NCBI GenBank assembly: GCA_009809945.1
Contig: WTPW01000854.1
Coordinates: 109,445 to 173,444, forward strand
Direction: 5' to 3'
Source of the DNA: Gigaspora margarita
Lineage: Eukaryota; Glomeromycota; Glomeromycetes; Diversisporales; Gigasporaceae
DNA: 64,000 nt
Positions 35,426 through 46,271 of the stretch are shown here, piece by piece (positions within the stretch are counted from its first letter, which is position 1; each line of letters opens with the position of its first letter). Position numbers and translations under genes: made by a program. Under the pieces are notes generated by a model. It was not told where the DNA came from, searched no databases, and saw only the letters and a program-made list of their open reading frames with translations.

Positions 35426-35599
35426 AGGACCCAAAATATACATAGATAGATCAGGTATTAGTTTGCTTATTTTGGGGTTTTTATGCTGATCTTTTCTATT
35501 TTTAGTAATTTTGCTTATTTTTGAGGTTTTTTGCAGATATTTCTATTTTTAGTAATTTTATAATTAACCTTGACCTATTTATGTATATTTTGGGGTTCT
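35426..35599. mobile_element. 174-bp hAT-like MITE, AGGACCC family
   Basis: Ends AGGACCCAAAATATACATAG and TATGTATATTTTGGGGTTCT. Flanks GTTATACT (35418-35425) and GTTATACC (35600-35607) differ at one base. Same family as 17128-17307, in inverse orientation. Confidence 0.8.
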
Positions 35600-36138
35600 G
35601 TTATACCACATACTAGAGTTGAATATCTTTATAAAATAATATGTTATTTTTTTTATTTCTTTGACAGTCTTACTGGTACTACATTAATAAGTTTATATAC
35701 ATAAAACTTTACGTATTATAAAACCCTCCAATTGCACGTCCAATATCATCCGGCTGCGGAATCGTGCCCAGATGCGACCTGTTGCACTAACTTTCAACAG
35801 AAAATTAGGGAACTTTGTCAGCCCTGTCAAAGACTAACTTTTAGATTCTTCCTATCTAAGCTACTAGATAGGATAATCTTATCTTAAAAGAAAAGAAAAA
35901 ACAAGTAAAAGAAAATAAAGGGGAAGAAAAATGGGGGAAAGACTATCTTAACCTAAACGAATAACCAAAATGTAAAAGAAATAAACAGAGACAAAGATAA
36001 AAAAAACAAAAGAAGTAATGACAGAACTAAATAGTGTACTATTAAACCTGTACTAGATGATAAAAATTATATACTATACTAAACAGACAAGTCTCTACTC
36101 TACATCTATTTATATACTATATGTAAGGTCGGTAAAAA

Positions 36139-36543
36139 TCATAAAAAAATCTGGAACGACTGTAGAAAAGCTAGCGTCTTATAGAACCTTCTAGAAAGAA
36201 ATTTTGCATCAAAGTTTTCCTCCAAAAAACTCACATGTTCTTCATTGTTTGTTTCGTTAGACCAGAAACTCGCTCGTAACTTGATTCTAATTAGGTAGGC
36301 GCTTTCCCAATTTTGATGCTGTAAACAATGCCAATCTTTTGGAGGGGGTAAGCTGAATCGCCCACTTTTGTCAAAATTTTGAAAAGCCAAAGGAGCGAAA
36401 GATATCACTTGAAGCAAATTTAAAGAAAAGAATAGGAAGATAAAACTCATTTTTTTGCTATTCCCCATTGTTTTACCACAAAATACTTCGTCGACAAAGA
36501 CTACCATCATCTTTACTAGAATTTCTTGTACCAAGGGCACCAA
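36139..36543 (-). CDS. Hypothetical small protein, possibly secreted
   Basis: An open frame of 134 codons. From an internal Met the product begins MSFIFLFFSLNLLQVISFA, which looks like a signal peptide, followed by a mixed hydrophilic stretch with SLPPPKDWHCLQHQNWESA. Codon composition is less AT-biased than its surroundings. I recognise no family, and no promoter or intron evidence supports it. It could equally be a relic or chance. Confidence 0.22.
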   Translation of the reverse strand: MVPLVQEILVKMMVVFVDEVFCGKTMGNSKKMSFIFLFFSLNLLQVISFAPLAFQNFDKSGRFSLPPPKDWHCLQHQNWESAYLIRIKLRASFWSNETNNEEHVSFLEENFDAKFLSRRFYKTLAFLQSFQIFL

Positions 36544-36879
36544 CTGCCAGTTATCTTATACAACTGACACTTCTAGCTTGCATGCCGAATATAAAAGAGG
36601 AGTCCCCAGTACAGTGGTTGACCTTTTTTTAAAAACCGTATATTGTGTTATCCTACAGTACTTTAAGTATCTAGCAACGCTCCAACAAAAAACTTTTTGT
36701 TTTTCTTCCATTTGAAATTTGGTCCAGATGATCATCAGAAATAATATGTTATTAATCTAATAATAATATTATTATTGTCGCGGATGATCGTGAAATTGGA
36801 TGATGGTGAAATCCACGTGATCTATATATTCATCGGATTTCCTAAAATTTCTGAAAATCGTACAAACAATCGATCTAAT

Positions 36880-37114
36880 CAGTGTCTGAAATTGGGTTGC
36901 GGAGTCTGCAGACCGCAACAAATTTTAAAATTCCGCAACCAAAATCTGAAATGCATATGCAAATTCCGCACATAAATTTGCAAAATTTACTAATAAATTT
37001 ATATTAAATGCTTATGTGTGCAACTAAATTTTTATAAATTTTTATAATCCGCAAATATTTTTTTTTATTTGGTTGCAGCCCGCAACTAATTTAAAAATTG
37101 AATTTCAGACACTG
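36880..37114. mobile_element. hAT-like MITE nested in the left arm
   Basis: Ends CAGTGTCTGAAATT and AATTTCAGACACTG, with perfect 8-bp duplications GATCTAAT at 36872-36879 and 37115-37122. The opposite arm retains the uninterrupted site near 37465-37490. The interior repeats GTTGCGGA/CCGCAAC motifs. Confidence 0.88.
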
Positions 37115-37232
37115 GATCTAATCGATCTACAATGTAATCAAAACAATCGAATGCTATAACCGGTCGGTATGCTTATATGCTGCATAAATCGCATTCTTGA
37201 TATCTATATATAAAAGACCTTCTAACTGTATC

Positions 37233-37345
37233 AAAAAGGCTCCCTAACCCTAACCCTAACCCTAACCACAAGACAAAAAAGAGTCTATAAAACCACTAAC
37301 AAAAAAAAAATTTTGCCTCGTGTTTAGGGTTAGGGTTAGGGTCGC
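37233..37345. repeat. Facing telomere-like blocks
   Basis: Four CCCTAA-type units then, 60 bp on, three TTAGGG-type units in inverse orientation, forming the tip of the palindrome. Confidence 0.7.
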
Positions 37346-37603
37346 CTTTTTGATACAGTTAGAAGGTCTTTTATATATAGATATCAAGAATGCGATTTAT
37401 GTAGCATATAGGCAATATTGAATTAACCCCCGGTTATAGCATTCGATTGTTTTGATTACGTAGTGTAGATTGATTAGATCGATTGTTTACACGATTTTTG
37501 GAAATTTTAGGAAATCTGATGAATACGTAGATCACGTGGATTTCACCATCATCCGATTTCACAATCATCCGCTACAATTATTATAAAATAAAAAATTACA
37601 ATA

Positions 37604-38713
37604 CAGTCATTCTCCCCTATAATCACGCAGTTGGGCACGCCCAAATATGTGATTATAAAAAGGTGTGACTTTATAAAAGTACCTCTATATAAGCACAAAT
37701 TATAATTAATATAAAAAAAGTGATTTAGTAGAGGTATTTTAAAAATTTTATATATAATCGTAGATAGTTTCTACATATAAAAGTTACGATTTTAATAATT
37801 AAATCAACTTTTATGCAATAAGTAAAGTTGTTTGGAAGAATAAAATACACCTACTATTAGATTTTTATGCAAATCNNNNNNNNNNNNNNNNNNNNNNNNN
37901 NNNNNNNNNNNNNNNNNNNNNNNNNNNNNNNNNNNNNNNNNNNNNNNNNNNNNNNNNNNNNNNNNNNNNNNNNNNNNNNNNNNNNNNNNNNNNNNNNNNN
38001 NNNNNNNNNNNNNNNNNNNNNNNNNNNNNNNNNNNNNNNNNNNNNNNNNNNNNNNNNNNNNNNNNNNNNNNNNNNNNNNNNNNNNNNNNNNNNNNNNNNN
38101 NNNNNNNNNNNNNNNNNNNNNNNNNNNNNNNNNNNNNNNNNNNNNNNNNNNNNNNNNNNNNNNNNNNNNNNNNNNNNNNNNNNNNNNNNNNNNNNNNNNN
38201 NNNNNNNNNNNNNNNNNNNNNNNNNNNNNNNNNNNNNNNNNNNNNNNNNNNNNNNNNNNNNNNNNNNNNNNNNNNNNNNNNNNNNNNNNTTCATTAATAT
38301 ATTTTTTCGTTTACGTTCCTATAAGAAAAAATTACAAATGTTTTAGCTATATTTGTAGATACATAAAATGAGAAACAATACTAATAAAAAGTNATCNGAT
38401 TTGCATAAAAATTTAATNNTAGGTGTATTTTATTCTTCCAAACAACTTTACTTATTGCATAAAAGTTGATTTAATTATTAAAATCGTAACTTTTATATGT
38501 AGAAACTATCTACGATCATATATAAATGTGATTGTGAAGAAGTAATTTTATTATTAAAATCGGCCAAAAATTTCTAAAAAAATGTGATAGTGATTATAAT
38601 ATTATTGTGACTATATGGAGGTGTTTTTAATATATAAAAAACAGTATCATGTTTTGGTGTGATTATATAGAGTTTGTGACTATATGGGAGGTGATTATAT
38701 GGGAGGATGACTG
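37604..38713. mobile_element. pogo/Tigger-like palindromic element spanning the assembly gap
   Basis: Ends CAGTCATTCTCCCCTATAAT and the inverted right end, with TA at 37602-37603 and 38714-38715. Inner arms (about 37780-37875 and 38397-38515) are near-identical inverted copies that stop at the Ns, so the gap lies at or near the palindrome centre. Confidence 0.78.
37876..38289. other. Assembly gap (414 N)
   Basis: A run of N. Isolated Ns at 38393, 38397 and 38418-38419 show the right arm is also poorly resolved. Frames crossing the gap are meaningless. Confidence 0.99.
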
Positions 38714-38726
38714 TATTTTAATAAAA

Positions 38727-40045
38727 GAATTCTAATATATACTACAGATGATTATCACCTGTAATACAATAGCCAATCAAAATTCAGGATCAGGTGTAAC
38801 ATGTAAATCAATTTTGTATAACAAACAAACAAAAACAAAGAATTTTAAAAAATTGCTTCTAATGGAAAAATTTGTTTATGAAACTACTTTTTTTTTATAC
38901 AAAAAAAAATTTCTTGCAAAATTTACTATATATAAAGCACCTTTCTAATTCCTAACCCTTACCATAACCTTAACATTAAAAAGGTTAGCTTTTTGTTTTG
39001 ATAAAAATGATTTATTTTTATGGGAATGCCTATTTCCACATGTATTTTGCTATTTTTACCATAGTTATACAAAAATTTTTTTTTTAGTATTTAAGGTGAG
39101 ACCTTGCTCTTATCTTTATTAAATTTAATTGAAACTTTTTACAATACTGGAAAACTTCATTTTTTAAATCTAATGCTAAGAATAAAAGCTCAGACATATA
39201 CTGAAGTAAACTACAATACTTATTTGTGTCCTAAACCTACCAGAGTAGCCAAGGCTCACCTAGATTACACAAGAATTTCTATTTTTAGTATTTAATATAA
39301 TATCTTATAAATTTACTATATTTAATTCTAAAACTAATAAGTAAATCTTCTTTGGTTTCTAGTTAAAAGTTGTAGAGCTCATTTTTCTGATTCTAATAGT
39401 AGTTAAATCATCAAAATCAGCCCTTACACAAACTATTCATTTTTCTTTACATACATTTTGAAAAGTTTTTTTATCATAGTGAAAAATTTTACTAAGAAAC
39501 TAATAAAACTTGTCTTAAGAAACTAGCATTTTTTTGAGTCAAAGAACAACTTTACTTAAAACCAAAAGTTAATTGTAATAATACAGTTCTGTGCAAATCA
39601 CAATTTTTCGTTTGATAGCTTTTTTCTAACTTTATTTGTTTTTTTTATATATGTTTTGAGAAGTTTTTTTATTGTAGTGAAAAATTTTACTAAGAAAATA
39701 ATAAAACATGGTTTAAGAACTAGCATTTTTTGAGTCAAAGAAAACTTTACTTAAGAACTCAAAGTCAATTGTGATAATAAAATTCTGTGCAAATCATAAT
39801 TTTTCATTTGACAGAATTTTTATACTTTGTATAACAGTGAATTTGCTGATCCTTATGTTCTCTTTTTTGATCACAAGTATCTTCTACAACTTTCAATTGG
39901 GCCAAAGAAGGTTTACTTATCTGTTTCTAAAAATAGAAATTTTCATGTAACTATGGTGGAAATAGCAAAATACCATAGTGGAAATAGTAGTCCCATATTT
40001 ATTTATGCAGGCAATAATCACCTATGGTAAATATTATATTATTTC
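38727..40045. mobile_element. Three-level nested element, outer MITE
   Basis: The outer ends belong to the AATATATACTACAGATGATT family (left about 38731, right about 40010-40045). The 5' part matches 21298-21600 closely. It is interrupted by the element at 39019-39997. Confidence 0.62.
39019..39997. mobile_element. Nested element with TATGGGA ends
   Basis: Inverted ends TATGGGAATGCCTATTTCCA and the right counterpart, which shares TATTTCCAC and CCATAGTTA. Flanks TTTATTTT (39011-39018) and TTTATTTA (39998-40005) match at seven of eight. It carries, at about 39340-39910, a copy of the 11680-12396 unit. Confidence 0.62.
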
Positions 40046-40210
40046 ATTTTAATAATACTAGGAAAATGGAAACCATTTAGAGTCTGAAGGTTGTTTTTTA
40101 CATTACACCTGATCTAGCCAATCAAAATTTGCAATTTGTGGACACACAAACATAAACTACTTTTTGCCTCTACAGTATATGTCCTTCAGACAATAATAAT
40201 CATATAGTAA

Positions 40211-40789
40211 GGGAAGTGCAGTAAATCACGTAATTAGGGTTTACATAGGTCTGATCTCCTCCCCTGTGATAAGACTATTGACCAATCAAATTTCGTCTTT
40301 ATAATATTAAAAAAATTCAAAAATGTTTTTGACCCCACGTACAATAACAGTCGCTACATAGTAAAGTCAAAATTTTATGATGTAAATTGATTAATGTTGC
40401 TTAAGTAAACTTGTTCAAAAGGTCAAAATACACTTACTCTAAAATTTTCATCAGTATTGGAGAACTTTTTATTATTTGACATTTTGATTTTTATGTTCAA
40501 TAAAAATTTTAAAATTTTTTTAAAAATACATTCGACGAATGTAAAAATTAAAAGCTAAATAATAAAAACTTCTTCAGTTTTGATAAAAATTTCAGGGTAT
40601 ATGTATTTTGATATTCCAAACAAGTTTGCTTAATCGATAATTATCAATTGACATAGTAAATTTAGACTTTACTATGTAGCAACTTTCTGCGAATTTTATT
40701 ATAATATATACTTCAATATTATTGGCTATTTTACTCTATATATATGATAAATGGGGACCCCCTCCCCCCTAAAAACTTACGCACTTCCC
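40211..40789. mobile_element. PIF/Harbinger-like element with nested unit
   Basis: Ends GGGAAGTGC and GCACTTCCC with TAA on both sides (40208-40210, 40790-40792). An inner inverted unit (about 40349-40690) has CGCTACATAGTAAAGTC and GACTTTACTATGTAGC arms and belongs to the family also seen at 25107-25441 and 61830-62070. Confidence 0.75.
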
Positions 40790-40855
40790 TAAAAATAAGA
40801 CGTAAAAATGATCATCCAATAGTCTTTGTGTAACATAATTTAAAAATCGTTTTAT

Positions 40856-41231
40856 AGTACAGGACAGCTAAAGATATCCACGTTTAATTAGTTGGTTTAA
40901 AAATGTTATAACTTCACAAAAAATTCTTAAATCAAAAAACCCTCTTTCAAATTGATAGTTTGTAACCTAAACTATATTTTTGAAAGAGGATTTTTTTTAT
41001 TTTTATTTTTAACAATATTATAATAGTTTAAACTTTGTCTACTTTATATATAAATCAAAAATTTGGCACTGATCTACATGCATAAGCCAATAAAAACTAA
41101 TTATTTTTGTATTACATTATTCTAAATTTGGCGCATCTTAGTAAAAAGTGGATGCTTTATAGTGACCTCACCTAAATTTGGCGCCTTTTTAATAATAAAA
41201 TAAAAGTGGATATCTTTAGCTGTCCCGTACT
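40856..41231. mobile_element. MITE with GGACAGCTAAAGATATCCAC arms
   Basis: Near-perfect inverted ends AGTACAGGACAGCTAAAGAT and ATCTTTAGCTGTCCCGTACT. An inner CCTCTTTCAAA hairpin is at about 40940-40995. The target duplication is uncertain. Confidence 0.68.
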
Positions 41232-41370
41232 GTATATTTCAATAATTTGCTTATGAAACCACTCGGGTTTTAACAAAAAAGACATTTGATTTTTCTACTC
41301 TAACCTGTCAATACTCAAAGTTAAGTTGTTTTTTAAAAAAAAAGCTAAAGAGGTTTACTCGGGTGCTGAA

Positions 41371-41460
41371 TACTGTAAACAATGTTCGGCCCGAATTAAG
41401 CTTAATTCGGGCCAAGTTTCGAAATAACGCCCATGCCCGCTATTTCGAGATTTTACGGTA
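41371..41460. mobile_element. Short TACCGTAAA-family element
   Basis: Ends TACTGTAAA and TTTTACGGTA, containing a GGCCCGAATTAAGC palindrome and CGAAATAACGCC motifs shared with the 51759 and 56409 copies. Confidence 0.55.
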
Positions 41461-43304
41461 AATTATTTCTAATATGTTTATAATATGTTTATAATATAAA
41501 TAAATTTCTTACAAGAAAGTTAACAGAGCTTACTAAGACTTATTATCATATGTTAGATATCTTCTGTTTATATTTTAAAAATCAAAGTTTATGTAAAGTA
41601 GCGAATTGAGCGAACATCCTTTAACAAATGATTGGCAACACGTGCCGTGGAACGTCACGTGCTCATTTGCCAAATTACCGTTATTCACAATAAAAATTGT
41701 TTATTTTCATTTGCAAGTTTATGGAATTAAAATAAAGAATTTCTTGTAGCCATTGAGAAACCGTCCATAAAAGTTTTTTTTTGAAAAAAAAATTAAATTT
41801 TAATATAGTACAACCAAAGTCACGAATTAAATAAATCTCATTGGTCAACTACAATCACATGATTATTAAGAATGATGCTGCGCTATGATTGGCTTGTTTA
41901 ATTTCCAGGGGAGGGACAGAGTTAACCAACTATTCAACTTTAAACGGTGTAGCCATTAAACTTCACATTTTTTATCATTTTTATCTTAAAAATATAAAAT
42001 TAATAATAGCTTATCTAGAACAAAATTATTCTATTAGTAGCGACTTGTTTCTTTAAATTTCGCAAAGACTAGAGTTATAAATGCATAGATTTAATATACT
42101 TAATTAATATTTTATTTCTTATTATAAATCTGATTAATAGATCTTGTACAGTATTCAAATAAGTTCAGTGGTTTCCCGAAAGGCAGGTCGCAAGACTAAT
42201 ATTTTTGATTCGTTTTATTATTATTATTACAGTATTAAATTAATGCTTAATAAAGATATCAAGTTATAAGGTGCTTTTATGTATTGAATAATGCCATACA
42301 CGAATAATTGTATTTCTAAAACTGATATAAAAATTGCTGACTAATAAAATTTTATTTAATCCATATTAAATTAATATTTTATTTCAAAAATAAGGCGATT
42401 TGTGTGATAAATCAATCCAAGTGCAGGGATTGCATTGTCATTTCCACCAATATGCAGGCGTCACCAAGAGAAAATCACACTTTGATATTTTAAATTTATA
42501 ACCTGAGCCTTATTTTTAAAGAATCCAATACAGAGGACATTTGGGTGATAAATAATCAATCTAACGTGAAAAAGCATTTGCTGAAAGTATTTTTGTAGAA
42601 AAAAATCTTCAGGTTTTCATATTCATAAAATTACGCCATGATTAATTGCTGGGTTGGGTTCTGGTATGAAACTCCACAAAAGGATAGGTTGGTTATAGTG
42701 AGAGCAGCGTTGTCATGGTAAGGGACGCAGACAACGGACAGTCCGAGGTGTTCGCGGATATGTCCGCCAAAATTTTCATGTCCTAAACAAGATTTATATT
42801 TGTCGATTCTGATTGGTTACAGTCCTACATGCCAACAATCAGCATCAAAACTGTGGGCGGCATAATGAATCCCTGACGCGCTGCAGCGCACATAAATTTT
42901 TTTTAAATATATGCAAAACAAATAGCTCCAATATACAGTATATAAAATTTTTTGTTTTTGCATCATAGATATAGCGCACATTAATGTTTAAAACATATAT
43001 GATTTAGACACTGATGTCAGCCTAAACTCTGAGGCAATTTTTATGCAGCTAAATGATTCCAAAGATATTTCTTAAATTTTAAACGTGTTCACTTTTCGAA
43101 ATTAAAAAGAGTTCGATAAATTGTATATTGCATATGTTTATACTATATCGATATTAAGATTTTTGCGCTAAAAAAGGATATATGTTATTTTTTTAAAAAA
43201 AAATTAACATATTATTCTTAAATTATAGTTTTAACATACTGTAAGACTAATTTAGTAAACGTAACATGTGTTATTTTAACTATACATGCAAAGCATATTG
43301 AATA
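41461..43304. other. Spacer with mixed composition
   Basis: No gene recognised. A GTCCG-rich patch at 42720-42780 is related, inverted, to 43950-44070, hinting at a larger decayed element between them. Confidence 0.4.
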
Positions 43305-43527
43305 CAGTCAAACTTCTTTAAATGCAATCCCCTTAAATGCAATGCAACCTCAAGTTCTTGTCCAAGTATATTTCTAACTTCCATAAATGTAATTTTTCTT
43401 ATTGTTCTCCAAATGCAGCCTCAAGCTCAGATCCAAGTATATTAAAAAATGTAATTGTTATTGTTTTTGAAATGCATGTTATCAAAAGTTTGGTCCCAAT
43501 AGAGTTGCATTTAGGGAGGTTTGATTG
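43305..43527. mobile_element. 223-bp pogo/Tigger-like MITE
   Basis: Ends CAGTCAAACTTCTTTAAATG and the inverted CATTTAGGGAGGTTTGATTG, with TA at 43303-43304 and 43528-43529. The open frames across it are incidental. Confidence 0.75.
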
Positions 43528-44051
43528 TACAAAAGGGACTTTTACAAACTTTATATCTAAAAAATAAGCTTTAATATAAGTTTTGTTATCATTTTTTTTT
43601 AAAGGATTATTTAAGTCAACATGCAAGTAAAGTAGATCGAGTAATGCGTTTAGATTAAAATCTTGCAAGAACCTTTTTTTTTTTTTTTTTTGTTAAGATA
43701 AATATACTAAATTGTGTTGATCTTTTTAAATCCGAAATGATTAAAATTCGAACAATTAAAACTCTTAAAAAACTTTGATTATTCACATAAATAATCAATA
43801 GATGACAGACCTAAAATTAACCAATTAAATTTGTTAAAAATGACAGAACGCTATAAATAGGTTTATTCTTAAACGCAATTGAGTTTAGGATCATCAGAAA
43901 CACATGATCGTAATACATACATATATATTTCTAATATATTAGGCAATTTGGTTGGCGGACATTTCACGGACATTGTAGGGACAAGATTAAAAATTATTGG
44001 GACAATGTTCATTGTACAATACCCTGCATTGCGGATATGGGACATGGGACT

Positions 44052-44335
44052 GTCCGTGTCCCTGCAAGATTGGCCGAACAACGTCTGTGTACAACATTGC
44101 AATGAGGGTATATAAGTAAATATATATGTATGATTTTCTTACCGTTACCGTCCGTGTCCCTGCAAGATTGACGAACAACATCTGTGTACAACATTGCAGT
44201 GAGGGTATAAGTAAATATATATTTATGATTTTATTACCGTATAGTCTGTGTCCCTGCAAGATTGGCGGAACAACGTGTGTGCAGCAGTGCAGTGCAGTGA
44301 GGGTATAAAGTAAATACTGTATATACTTGTGATTT
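44052..44335 (+). repeat. Tandem repeat, three units of about 94-98 bp
   Basis: Units start at 44052, 44150 and 44244. Each holds GTGTCCCTGCAAGATTG, a run of TGTACAACATTGCAGTGAGG type, and a TATAAGTAAATA tail. They generate overlapping frames on both strands that are not genes. Confidence 0.8.
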
Positions 44336-46244
44336 TTTTTTTTTTTTTACTTATTATTCTTTTAGTGCATGTTGTTAAAATTTGGTCCGTGGGACTCATT
44401 TAAAAAGGTCTGACTGCAATAACTAATAGATTAGTGATAGATTCTACCAATTAGCAAAATACGATAAATATCAACAAACAATTAAATAATATTACACTTA
44501 AATGATTCTAAATGCAGTTCGTTGGGTCCAAAGTTTTGTTAATATACATTTTTAGATAACAATAAAAAAAATTTTGCATTTATAGAGGTATCGTATTTAG
44601 GGAAGATGCATATAAGAGAGGTATCAGGGACGTTGCATATAGAGAAGTCTGATTTGTACATCTTTTTAACCAGTTAACAATAAAGACAAAGAACCTTTAA
44701 TATCCTTTGTAAATTATCCTATCGCTATCGTGTAATATAAATCACATAATAAAGACTTTAATATCGTGCAGCTGATAAAAGTAATTTTTAAATAAAAGTT
44801 TTATATATTAAATTCACTTACGTATTATCCCTTATTAACAATCCTAACCCTAAATCCTATTTTACAGTAATTTTAAAAATCAAATACCTTAAAATAGGAT
44901 TAAATTTCAGTAGCATACTATCTACTTTATATTTGCGGCAAATTTACTAATTTCAAAATGACAAAATTTTCGTTATTGACAAATAAGGAAACATTCATTC
45001 AAATTGACGAATGACGAACCTATAACAAACAATGAAGTGATTTATAATAACTTTTATTCTTCTTTTATAATGTAAACAAATTATCCTATGTGAAATTAAT
45101 TGTTTGTTGGCATTGTCCTACGTACCCTATTCACTTTCTATTCACTTTCTAAACTTTCCTTTTTTTTCTGATACACTTATTTTAACCTAACCAATGAAAA
45201 TTTATAATGAACAACCTCTTTTTGGAAAGAAATAGATTAAGTATTCCCCATATGAATATGTGACAAATCTTTCGTCATTGCAAAAAATAGGTTTATCGTT
45301 GTCGTTATCGTTATCGTTTTATAATTTGACTGTATGGTATAACACGTGATAATTGTCCAATCAAAAAATTTATAATATAATAATTATTGTTATTTTGTAA
45401 TTAGCTTTTTGTTAACGCCCAATAATTTTGGTATGGTCTATTGTCATAAGATTTGGTTAACCCAGACCGGTCCGGACTGGTCTGGTCTCATGACTTAAGA
45501 CTAACTGTTTAGACCGGACCACATGACATTCTAAATTTATCAAGTTATTAGCTCGTCTTTTTTAATAGGTAACAATTTTATTACATCATAGTTTAGAAAA
45601 TAATGCTCACTTATGCAGTTCTAGTCTTGTGTACTACGTCATTCGCTTCATGGTTTACATACACCCTGCTTAGTGTCCTTTCAATCTATCGACTCCACAT
45701 TGAATTATAAATGTGTTTATTTAAAATACAATTGCATATTCATCATAGTGCAGTCTTAAAAGTCGGTATTTTATGGTAAATTAAATTTTATTAATAACGT
45801 TAATGTTTATAAAAAACACTGTGTAATCTAGTCCTTTGAATTTATACAGTTATATGAAAAGCATTATTTCATGTTTAAAGCCTTAGTGATTTATATGAAT
45901 TATCCTTACAAAGATTATTAAAGATTATTTGACGTATAGTAAAAATGAAAAATATATATATATTTTTATTTAAAAGAAAATATTCTTTATTAGAGAAAAT
46001 CACATAACAAGATTATGAGTTAACACAAAATTAAATCGATTTATAAAACATATGTATATATATACTACTGTATTAACTCACTAGTGCTAAGTGATATTTA
46101 AGAAATAAACTAAATATACAAAACAAAAAAATGAGTAAACTTTCAAATGGCTTTTTTTGTTTTTTTTTTTGCTCTTATTTTTTTCTTTTTTTGTTGTTTT
46201 TTTTTTAAAATATTAATGAATTAAAATTAGTAATTTAAAAGCTA
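44336..46244. other. Spacer downstream of the Sec7 gene
   Basis: AT-rich. Decayed Tigger-type ends are near 44400-44420 and 44645-44660. A CAGACCGGTCCGG-type inverted cluster at 45446-45528 is related to 54376-54515 and 56825-56965. No gene recognised. Confidence 0.4.
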
Positions 46245-46250
46245 TTTATT
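46245..46250 (-). promoter_or_regulatory. Candidate poly(A) signal of the Sec7-PH gene
   Basis: AATAAA on the minus strand, 21 nt beyond the TAA stop. The position is plausible for a fungal cleavage signal. The region is AT-rich, so the hexamer could be chance. Confidence 0.4.
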
Positions 46251-46271
46251 CACAATATTATTAATGTCAAA

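Larger units (their letters stand above)
36776..37576. mobile_element. Palindromic hAT-like element with a telomere-like apex
   Basis: Arms of about 270-390 bp are inverted: TGTCGCGGATGATCGTGAAA at left and the complement at right. Flanking 8-bp ATTATTAT lies at 36768-36775 and 37577-37584 (low complexity, so moderately informative). At the apex, CCCTAA units (37233-37266) face TTAGGG units (37325-37345). A second element interrupts the left arm. Confidence 0.75.

Noticed and set aside
37233..37345. Telomere or chromosome end
   Set aside because: Only three or four units, facing each other inside a transposon with target duplications and normal sequence on both sides.
37857..38346. ORFs of 145 and 159 codons
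   Set aside because: They consist of translated Ns across the assembly gap.
43337..44308. Cluster of small overlapping ORFs
   Set aside because: They arise from a Tigger-like MITE and a 96-bp tandem repeat, with frames open on both strands.
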